DNA of 64,000 nt from Tilletia caries (taxonomy: Eukaryota > Basidiomycota > Exobasidiomycetes > Tilletiales > Tilletiaceae), in NCBI GenBank assembly GCA_032718865.1, contig JALUTQ010000027.1, forward strand, positions 1,169,311 to 1,233,310, written 5' to 3'. Below the pieces are notes generated by a model. That model was given only the letters and a program-made list of their open reading frames with translations. It was not told the origin of the DNA and did not search any database. This document shows positions 55,766-64,000 of this stretch, piece after piece. Within the stretch, counting starts at the first letter, position 1. Each line of letters opens with the position of its first letter. A program made the position numbers and the translations under genes.

Positions 55766-56563
55766 AGGGATCTCTTGCAACATGCGGCGAAACGCTGCGT
55801 CGAGGCAAAAGTGGTTCTTTCCGAACAGCCGACAATACCTCACGGTAAGTAATAGCACGGAGTAGACCCCGGAATGGTTTGGCAGGAATTCTGGGGAGCT
55901 TCGGACAGAGTTCAGGCGGTGACCGGTACCCGGGACGCTAAATTTCTATTTTTGTCAATTCATTGAATAGTCCTTCTTAGTAGGAAGCCGGAATGTCCTT
56001 ATTCATCGACTTAAGGATGTTAAGAAACTCCGGCGATCTCCGGCTAAAACAGTGAGCCGGAGGGAGTTTTGGCCGGGAGTCGGGAGGTCATCAGAGCCGG
56101 TCGACGGAGCTCCGTGCTCCGGCTGAGGATGTAAAAACCTCGTTCTCGTCCAAGGCTCGGCAAGCTACTAGAGTTACCACTTTTCTGCGAAATAGTATAG
56201 TAGAGTTATAGTGAGTGCTCACCTCGGCGGAAAACAGTCAAGTGAGATATAGCTACTATAAGAACTAACAGTTACTATTTCAGCCATGCAAAATGTTCGT
56301 TGGCTTTTCGCTGAAATAGCTACTATAGTCACTTCCAGTAGCTGGCACCCTGGTTCCTCCTTGGCTCTTTTCTTTCCTTTCTTGGTTCACCCAACCCCCT
56401 GTTCCGTATTCTCCGACGCGGGTAACCTTGGCTCCGACTTCCCTTTTTCAGCGACTCGTTCCCTTACCCTTCCCCACTCACCCGCTGTTCGTGTTCTCCT
56501 TATAGCTGAAGTCTAGGCCGTCGAGACTCGAGCCGTGGCGGAGCTTTCCCACCCGCCCAGCTA
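55766..56563. other. Degraded repeats, no recognised gene
   Basis: 55855-56130 carries CACGGAGTAGACCCCGG and TAAGGATG...CTCCGG pieces of the GC-rich MITE group without paired ends. 56165-56330 has AGCTACTATAG motifs. Nothing coding is recognised. Confidence 0.45.
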
Positions 56564-56865
56564 TGCGGGAGCGGAGTAATTCACCTGAGACAACTGGACA
56601 ATAAAGTCAGTGATGTTCTATGGGAAAAGGCTAGTGGATTCGCTTATGAGGTACAAAGGGAACTCGGCTATTTATGGGAATGAGAGAAGCAGAAGGAAGA
56701 AGAGAGAAGCCGAGGCGTGAGAAGAAGGAAAAAGAGAAGAGCCGGCTGCCACGCCGTTGCGCAACGATCTGAGGGCGGAAAGGGGAAGAAACGTGGAGTG
56801 ATCGATCGAGTGTGAGAGAGAGAGAGAGCGGAACGGAGCGGAACGGGAAAAGGTGATCATGATCA
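56564..56865 (-). repeat. 3' LTR of the gypsy element (302 bp)
   Basis: On plus it starts TGCGGGAGCGGAG and ends GGTGATCATGATCA. It is nearly identical to the 5' LTR except that about 400 bp are absent between two copies of AGTGAT, which suggests deletion by slippage between short direct repeats. Confidence 0.88.
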
Positions 56866-56871
56866 AACTAG

Positions 56872-57602
56872 CTACTTGGGAGTAATGGTCTGGCTCTCCA
56901 GCACATCCCCACCGCCAGAAGCTGACCGTCCCTGGTCAGGAATAAGGCGAGAAAGGGCATCAGCGTTGGTATGCCGGGGTCCGGGGCGGTAAACGAATCG
57001 AATGTTGCCGAGGTGAGGCATAATGAAAGCCCGACAACGTGTGACTGTGGGCCCATACGTCGTGTTAGCCGAGGACCGCAGCATCCGCTCCATAGGGGCG
57101 TGGTCGGTCACGACGGTCAGGTCGGCGCCTTCCAGGAGGTGCGCGAACTTATGGAAAGCCCAAGCGAGGCAACCCAACTCGAGCTCCGCCGCGACAAGCT
57201 TTTTCTTCGGCCGGGGAGGTGAGTCGCGAGAGGAAGGCGACGGGTCGCTCGGTGAGGACGAGGAGGTGAGACCCTTCCTGGAAGGAGCGGGGCCGCGGAA
57301 GGGGCCCACGGAGCAAGTCTTGAAGCTCCGACGACGGGGCGGGGCGAACGGTGCCGACCTGGAAGTCCCGGAGACTCTCAGGCAGGGTTCGGACGCGACG
57401 CGACGAAGGCGGAACGACGGCAGCAGTGGCGTCGAGGAATTCGACCGTGTCGTCCTTCCCAGCGACGGGCGAGGTCGATGACGAATCCCCCTCCTCCTGA
57501 CCCGACAACGATCCCGCGCCCGACACCCGAGTCCCCGTCGCCAACACATCCGAAGGAGCACGAACCTCTGCAAAAGGGTCGTCGTCGGCCGGAGCGAAGT
57601 CG
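56872..57602 (-). pseudogene. Downstream pol segment with RNase H C-terminal half
   Basis: After the pol stop (TAA following NIE, at about 57602) the same frame continues LDFAPADDDPFAEV and a P/S/R-rich linker to ERPVAFLSRLTSPAEEK (about 57250-57200). One frameshift then gives LVAAELELGCLAWAFHKFAH, TVVTDHAPMERML (about 57120) and RFVYRPGPRHTNADALSRL, ending at 56872. These are the central and C-terminal motifs of a Ty3/gypsy RNase H (the ELE acidic residue, TDH, and ADALSR). They normally lie between RT and integrase, but here lie after the integrase C-terminal domain. Confidence 0.85.
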
Positions 57603-57604
57603 AG

Positions 57605-60600
57605 TTACTCGATATTGAGGACGGGGTTGATGTCCAGGTGGGCGGGGAGGCAGAGACGGACGCGATGGGGCGAAAGTACTTCTTCGACGACGAAAGGCCC
57701 TAGCTTCCTCGCGTCTAGCTTGTCGCCGATGGTGCCTGCTACAGGACGGTCTCGGAGCCGGATCCATGCGCTCATGCCGGCAGAGATGAGTGGAGGTCGC
57801 GCGCGACGGCCGTCGAACCGACGCTTTTGATCAAGCCGAGCAATGGCAATCTGACGTCGAGCCTCCGTCAACCGTTCATGTCCAGCCGCCAATCGTTCCT
57901 CAAACGAGCTGACCCCGAGATGCTCCTCGCCGTCAAACACGGCGTGCACCACAGACGGGTGGCTGAGGAAGACGAGATCGAACGGCCGGTGCCCCGTGAC
58001 GGATGATGGGCTACTGTTCATAGCGAGCTCGACGGAAGGAAGAAGGCGACGATCCCAATGGGCCTTCGAGTCGAGGGAGAGGACCTGTAAGACCTGTTGG
58101 ACAGTCTGCACGGCCCGCTCCACGCTATTAGCTTGTTGGTGGTAGGGACTGGACGGGGTGGGGACAGCGCCAAGCGACGCGGCGAGGGCGGACAAGACAG
58201 AACCAGAGACACGCGCCTCCGAGTCGGACACCAGGCGCTTGGGTCGCCAACCGAACCGGAGGATGCGATCGCTGACGATGGCAGCAACGCCTTCCGCCGA
58301 AATCTCCTTATGACAGGGTTCCAACAGGATCATCCGAGAGAATAAATCCTGCATGACCAGAGCAGCATCATTGCCGGACCGGGAGTGAGGGAACCCGTAG
58401 ATTAAGTCGAAGGAGACCGCCTCGAACGGCAGCGAGACATCTTTGGACACGTCGAGGACACCGGACTTGGGCGCCGTCTTCGTCCGTTGGCATGCAACGC
58501 AGTGCTTGACCCATGCCCGCACGGACGCGGCGAGTTGGGGGCGCCATAAGTAATCCCGGACCGCCATGAGGGTCTTGAGGAACCCGAAGTGGCCGCCGTC
58601 ATCGTGTACGGCCTTCAGTACGACCGGAATGGCGGCCGAAGGAAGGGCGACACGATCGTCCGCACGCCGTACCAAGATTCCATCCATCAGCACCCACTCG
58701 TCTGCAGCTCCGGGTGCGTCGCGTGCCTGTCGCAACAGAGGCGCAAAGAAGCGGTCCTCTTCGAGCCAGGAACTCCATCGCTGGCGAGCAAGGGGCGAAG
58801 GCAGTTGGGGAACGGTGAGGGTGTGGAGCTGAGCAGGAGCGTCGGTGGCCGTGACGGACGCCGGGGAAGAGGGGACCTGGTGTAGGATCGCGGCGAGAGC
58901 ATGTTTAGACGCATCTGTATACAGAATGTAGGGACGGGATGGGTCGGGGTGCGCGAGCACCGGAGGGTTCGCGATGGCATGTCGGAGACTCTCGAAACTG
59001 TCTTGTTGTTCCGCTCCCCACTCGATCGGAACCCGCCCGGCCGCGACGGCTTTGCCTTCCGTATTTATCAGCCGAGTGTGTCCGTCGGCCGACTCGTAGC
59101 GCCAGCCCTTCAGAAGGCGAGTAAGAGGCGCGGCCCGAGCGGCGAAGCTGGGGACAAAGGCCCGATAGTAACCAAAGAGCCCCAAAGTATGGTAAAGCTC
59201 CTGTAAAGTCGTGGGCCGTGCCAGAGTAGCAACGGCCTGGGCCCGATCCTCCCAGATGGCCACACCCGCACCCGAAACCTTCCGTCCCAGTAGTGTCAGC
59301 GAGGGAACGCCAAAGGTACACTTGGCGGGACTGAACTTCAGGCCCACGTCCGTCGCCGACTGGAGAAGGGTGTCAAGAGCCTGGAGATGCTCTTCCATGG
59401 TATCCGTGGCTACGACCGCGTCGTCGATGTAGACCACGGCCTGGTTCCATCGTAGCGGTCCAAGAACTTTGTCCATTAGCCGCTGGAAGACGGCGGGAGC
59501 ATTCCGGAGACCGAAAGGAACAGTCTTGTACTGAAAGAGGCCCTTGTGGCAGACAAAGGCTGTCTTCCAGCGATCGCTCTCCTGGACTCCGAGTTGGTGA
59601 TAGCCCCGAATCGCGTCAAGGGAGCTGAACACTTTCTTCCCGCAGAGCGTTTGGAAAATGGAGTCGATCGTGGGCAGTGGGTATCGGTCCGGAATGGTGT
59701 CGGCGTTGAGTTTGCGATAGTCGACGCAGAAGCGCCACTTGCCTTGTTGACGAACCATTACCACTGGAAACGAGACCGGACTGGCGGAAGGCTCAATGAC
59801 ATCCCAGTCCAAGAGCTGTTTGATGGCGGCGTCCATTGCCGTCTTTTTCTGGACTGGCGCGCCGGGGGGCTTCGGACTGCAGAACGGCGCCGGGCTGCAA
59901 ATGAATGCCCATGTCGTTGCCGATGATGCGACCAGGTCGGCCGTCCAAAGCGAACGCGACCTTGTGGCGGCGAAGGAGCGCGACGAGACCGGCATCGACG
60001 TCGCCTTGACCGTCGACACCGACGCGAAACGCCTCGTCCACGAGTTTTGTGGCCACGTGCTGAGCCAGAGATGGGAGTGCAGCCTCCTCGTCAGCGAAGG
60101 CATCGACGGGAAGCGCGGGGTCCACTTCCGCGACCGAGAGAGGAGAATCTAGCACGCCATCGTGCTGCGGCGTCAAGGGGGACAGCGTGAATGCCGCGGC
60201 AGAGGACGACACCGTATCGCCCACCCGCGCAGCAACAGCGTCAGCAATGACCGTCCCTCGAGGAAGGATGAAGGGAGCGACGCCGTGATTTCCAACCAGG
60301 ATATGTCGGATGGCCGCGTGAGTGATGACGCCTACGGGACCGGCGAGCCGTACCGTCTCATCCGGACTGACGCACATCCGAGGGCCCACAGTGTAGTCCA
60401 CGTCGGGAGCTAGGCACGAGGCGGCAACGGGGACCCAAGCCTGTGTACCGGCCGGCAAGTCCACGTCGTGTGCCACGCACAGCTCGGCCTCGGCGGTGAA
60501 CGGACCCACAATGCGCTCGTGCACGGGAAAGGTATAAGAACCGATCCGTCCGCGACCACGAACCGGGGAGATACCAACGCCATGGGCGTCGATAAAATCC

Positions 60601-61145
60601 AAGCCCAAGCACAGGCCGGGCGCGAATGACGGAAGGACATGAAAGTCCTGCTCGAGCTCGAGATGGGCGTGTTGACCGTGAGGGTCTTGTGCGTGGATGA
60701 AGAGTGGCAGTGTGGTCCACCCCAACGTCGTAGCGGCCCCAATGCCGTGGACCTTCATGGGTTCGCCGGTGGGTTGACCTCCCATCTTGCGCAAGAGGTC
60801 CGCGTCAATGCAGGACAGAGAGGCGCCAGTGTCCAGTAACGCGGACATAGCTCGACCGTCAGTGTCGTTGACTCGGACGTGCATGGTGAGAGGGACGTGG
60901 GACTGATAGCCCTTGCCGGTGCCCGTGGCCGCGCTGCGATCCAACGTTATGACCCGACCAAACGCTCGCTTTGGTTGGGAGAGAGGAGGCAACGAAGCGT
61001 TGGGTCGGAGATGACGAGCCGTTGTGAAGACGCTCTTCTGACTGAAGAAGATCTGAGGTTCAGGCTCGGACGAAGCAGTTGGTGGATCATCATGTGGAGC
61101 TGGGCTCGTGGAATTGGACATGGAGGGCGCAAGGCTTTGCTCCAT
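57605..61145 (-). pseudogene. Gypsy pol: protease, RT, partial RNase H, integrase
   Basis: From the ATG at 61145: retropepsin (ALLDTGASLSCID near 60830), a long linker, then a frameshift near 59870 into RT. RT motifs are FPVVMVRQQGKWRFCVDYRK, SSLDAIRGYHQLGV, FGLRNAPAVFQRLMD and VVYIDDAVV (catalytic YIDD near 59430). RNase H begins (RPYILYTDASKHALAAILHQ, near 58915) but is cut short. Integrase follows with HDDGGH and CVACQ (HHCC zinc site, about 58600-58490), the catalytic Asp residues at FDLIYGF and SDSEARVSG, the Glu at NSVERAVQTVQ, and the C-terminal domain to PVLNIE (stop about 57602). The long frame 60103-57605 is otherwise open, suggesting fairly recent decay. Confidence 0.92.
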
Positions 61146-61223
61146 GGGGATCTATGTGACAAGGGGGAAAACACATGAGAAAGGAACTAGGGGATGCAAG
61201 GGGAAGCAAGATCAAGGGCGCGC

Positions 61224-62940
61224 TCAACTCACGGAGGAGATGTTGTTCTCCTGCGAGAGACCTTCCTCCTCCACCACCGTCTGCACCGTGGCCTCCGCCG
61301 CAAACACATTGGCCGGACCAAAGTCGTCTTCGAAGGGATAGTCGTCGTCCTCGTGAACGGTTACCATGTTAACTTGAGGAACGAGGTGGACATGTTCGAA
61401 GTTGAAATGGTCGCCATTGCATTTGCTGCAGGGCCGGTTGAGACGCATCGGCGAGTCGCGGCCTTCGACCCGGTATTTGCGAGGCTCGCCATTCGCGGCG
61501 GGGATCACGCGGGCCGGGTCGTAAGCGGCGGCCATCGCCGACCGGGGGCGAACAGCAGGCAGCAGCGGCGCGGAAGCGGAGCGCACCATGGCCTGGCCTT
61601 GAAGTCGTCGCAGAGCCATAGGCTGGGGGGTACTGGGGGTGGTGCTGGGCACGCCGGCGCCGACCTCGGTGCTGGTGGCGGTCTCGGGGGGTGTGGGGAT
61701 GTTATACATCGTCCTCCACTGCGGCTCGCATTCGCCCATCTCGTCCACAAGCTGCTCGAGGGTGGCATCTTGGCGAGGGAGGCGAAGCATGGCCGTAAAG
61801 CTTGTGGGGAAACCATCTTTGATTTCCGTGACCAGCTCGTCGTCGGTTTGGTGATGACCGAAAGCTTGCCGTAGCGCGCGCAACTTGTCAAAGTAGTACG
61901 CGGCTATCCATTCCGCCGCAGGAACCCAAACACGGTCACGGGCCAGGCGACGTTGCTGGCTCTGATTCACCTTGAAGGTCTTGCGCATCTCCGCCTCCCA
62001 TTTTTCGTATGAGTCGAGAGCCTTGGCACGATCGTTCGACAGACTCTCGTGCCACTTGGCCGCGTTTCCACGGAGGGCGATCGCGGCTGAGGAAAGCATC
62101 AAGCCGGTACGGATCACCCGAGTAGTCGCCGATGAACTCTTGACGGCAGATCAGCGGCTGGCCGAGGCGTATGGTCGGCGCCGGGGAGAGTTCGGGAGTT
62201 GGGGTGTCCGCAACGTGGGCACGGAGCCGAAGCGGGCTTGCGCTGGAGTCCGCCGGAGTCGGACGAGCAGGAGTGGAGAGAGCCGGTGGAGGACTCTGCA
62301 TCGGTGGGTCCTCATCGTCGTCCGGTGGATCCTCGTCAGCGGCGGTGTCGACGGAGCCGAGGATGTGCTCCAACGACAGGCCGACACGCCCTAAGGCCTT
62401 CTTGATCCGTCCTTGTTCCGCCCCCGGTAGCAGTCGGTAACGGGCGAGGGGGACCGATCCGTATGGCGAGGTGGGTGGGGCGGGAGGGATGTTGGACGGT
62501 GGATGACGAGGGGTAATGGGTTGAACGGGACGAGGGTGAGTCGGACCGCGAGTGGTGTTGACGAACCGATCGTCGAGGCCGGCAGGACTCCAGGCAGTCT
62601 CAGCCGATGTACGGTGGCGATCAGGTGGATGGTGAACCGGGGCAAATGATGCCCGACGGTCGGCATCGGCGAGAGCTGTGGGGTCGATGCCGATAGAGTC
62701 GTCGACGGGGTTGTCGCGCTCCGGTTGCTGTTGGTGAAGTTGCTCGACAGCTGTCAGTCGAATGCTGACGGCGTCGAAGCGAGCGTGAAGATCCTCGCGC
62801 ATGGTGCGCATCTCGGCAATGATTGCGAGGGTGCGAGGGTCGAGGGTGGAGACGTCCAGGCCGGCATCGTGGTGCTGATGTGGTTGCACATGAGGACGGC
62901 GGCCCGGAAGAGACGGCGAAATGGACGCGTGTGAGGACAT
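61224..62940 (-). pseudogene. Gypsy gag, one frameshift
   Basis: The structural capsid protein starts at the ATG at 62940 (MSSHASISPSLPGRRPHV). The P-rich N-terminal part contains a short coiled coil (RTMREDLHARFDAVSIRLTA). At FIGDYSGDPYRLDAFLS (about 62120) a one-base frameshift moves to ALRGNAAKWHESL...YEKWEAEMRKTF, the retrotransposon gag core. A zinc-knuckle-like CSKCNGDHFNFEH near 61420 has CCHH spacing rather than the usual CCHC. The frame ends at 61224, 79 bp before pol begins in another frame. Confidence 0.88.
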
Positions 62941-63279
62941 ATTGATCTTGATGTCTGGACTCTTGAGGAAGGTAGAACGTAGAAGAGCGAAAAGAGGAAG
63001 AGAAGAGTGGAAGAGGTGCGAAGAGAAGTGCTAGAAGAGTCGGGAACGCAGAGGGTCGTGAGAGACTCGGCGTTGGCGACTGAAGTCGGAGCTGCTGAGA
63101 GCTGGGACAGGAGACTGGGGAGGTGAGGGCCGGAGCAGAATGCTGAGGCGGTCTTGGATGCTGGAGCCTTGGCTGGAGCAGGGGTGTCTCGACGAGGGAA
63201 CTTGTTGAAGTTGAGGTCGTCGTGGGCTGCTGAGAATCGTCGGGTCGATGGTCAGCAAGATAATCCTCTCATCACCATA
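62941..63279 (-). other. Gypsy leader between 5' LTR and gag
   Basis: About 340 bp of untranslated leader. Directly after the 5' LTR (minus strand) the sequence reads TATGGTGATGAGAGGATT, where a primer-binding site is expected. I cannot name the matching tRNA. No gene is present. Confidence 0.6.
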
Positions 63280-64000
63280 TGCGGGAGCGGAGTAATTCAC
63301 CTGAGACAACTGGACAATAAAGTCAGTGATGTTCTATGGGAAAAGGCTAGTGGATTCGCTTATGAGGTACAAAGGGAACTCGGCTATTTATGGGAATGAG
63401 AGAAGCAGAAGGAAGAAGAGAGAAGCCGAGGCGTGAGAAGAAGGAAAAAGAGAAGAGCCGGCTGCCACGCCGTTGCGCAACGATCTGAGGGCGGAAAGGG
63501 GAAGAAACGTGGAGTGATTGTATCGGTAGCGTGCCGATAGGGTACTGACCTGCGGGGAAAGTACGAGTAAGAGGACAACGTCTAAGGGGAACAAAGGCAA
63601 CGCCAGAGTGTAGAAAAGAGAGTGCAGATGAATGTGGAATTCGAATGGATAACTAAGTACAGGGAGCTGTTATATACTAGAGAGCAGCTTGTTAGGAGCG
63701 GGAGAGAGTATAGGGAGTTGTCGCAAAGGTGAGCGACGGAAAGATGAGGAAGAAGGAGCGCACCGTTGCGCAACGATCTGAAGGCAAAAGTGGGAAGAGG
63801 AAGTGGAGCTGATCGGAGTGGCACGGAGTGGAGCGGAACGGAATCGGAACGGAACGGAGGGAAGTGAAGCCAAGAGAGAATTGAGAGAAAGAAGAGAGCA
63901 CTGACCACCGTACAGCACAGTGATCGATCGAGTGAGAGAGAGAGAGAGAGCGGAACGGAACGGAACGGAACGGAACGGAACGGGAGAAGGTGATCATGAT
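63280..64000 (-). repeat. 5' LTR of the gypsy element (longer copy, reaches window end)
   Basis: Starts TGCGGGAGCGG like the 3' LTR and ends at the window edge in GGTGATCATGAT, so only about two bases are missing. It contains about 400 bp more than the 3' LTR (63518-63920). This part includes a second GTTGCGCAACGATCTGA motif and a GGAAC pentanucleotide run near the end (63950-63985). Confidence 0.88.

Larger units (their letters stand above)
56564..64000 (-). mobile_element. Ty3/gypsy LTR retrotransposon (runs to the window edge)
   Basis: Minus-strand element with 3' LTR at 56564-56865, internal region 56866-63279 and 5' LTR from 63280. Gag, protease, reverse transcriptase and integrase lie in order on minus. 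An RNase H C-terminal segment lies after the integrase, which is not canonical. All long frames carry frameshifts. The right-hand target duplication is outside the window; the left flank is AGCTA. Confidence 0.93.

Noticed and set aside
57615..60152. Plus-strand frames opposite the gypsy pol gene
   Set aside because: Shadows of the minus-strand polyprotein in GC-rich DNA; none has a domain.

Overview
This window reads as a transposon-dense accessory region of a fungal nuclear genome. The short spliceosomal introns (about 70-105 nt) with GTGAGT-type donors, the Ty3/gypsy, pogo, hAT, MULE, PIF/Harbinger and Tc1 mix, and a nuclear copy of mitochondrial nad5 all fit a filamentous or yeast-like fungus, probably a basidiomycete. 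The phylum is inference. I found no intact, clearly single-copy housekeeping gene, and no rRNA, convincing tRNA or CRISPR. Almost every recognisable coding region belongs to, or is broken by, a mobile element.

Layout. 1-2.0 kb: nothing recognised. 2.0-12.7 kb: a repeat zone (TACTGCAGTA-rich) that holds a pogo-type MITE (2510-3268) and a 9.3-kb hAT-type element (3276-12585). The large element encodes a three-exon hAT transposase and, on the other strand, two protein kinases. One kinase is intact and the other is broken in a C7 tract. Two short deletion derivatives of it, at 29010-29550 and 53724-54611, carry perfect 8-bp target duplications and fix its ends. 12.8-18.6 kb: host-like exon fragments, GC-rich MITEs with TAAGG...CCTTA ends, a kinase C-lobe fragment and a possible Fanzor/TnpB-like remnant. 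18.66-21.7 kb: a FAR1-type MULE transposase split by three MITEs; one 199-bp coding segment was flipped by recombination between two inverted MITE copies. 22.2-27.5 kb: a zf-BED hAT relic that contains a 2-kb Pack-type element (25332-27352), which captured intron-containing pieces of a malate dehydrogenase gene and a probable kinase gene.

29.7-41.7 kb is a nested stack. Pogo-A carries Pogo-C (29901-31940) in its 5' region and Pogo-B (32080-41364) in its coding sequence. Pogo-B carries a TATACC-rich MITE, plus a 6-kb intron filled by a Tc1-like element and a two-gene PIF/Harbinger element, which itself holds a GC-rich MITE. 41.7-49.7 kb: AT-rich repeats, a small exon fragment, a nad5 NUMT (45.8-46.26 kb) and another GC-rich MITE. 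49.7-51.66 kb: a GC-rich MITE split by a solo LTR. 52-56.5 kb: degraded repeats and the third derivative of the 9.3-kb element. 56.56 kb to the window end: a Ty3/gypsy element on the minus strand whose RNase H C-terminal half lies downstream of the integrase.

How it fits together: the window is a record of successive insertions. Exact target duplications let the order be read, and several short families can be matched to autonomous parents in the same window. The most unusual item is the hAT element with two kinase genes inside its terminal repeats.
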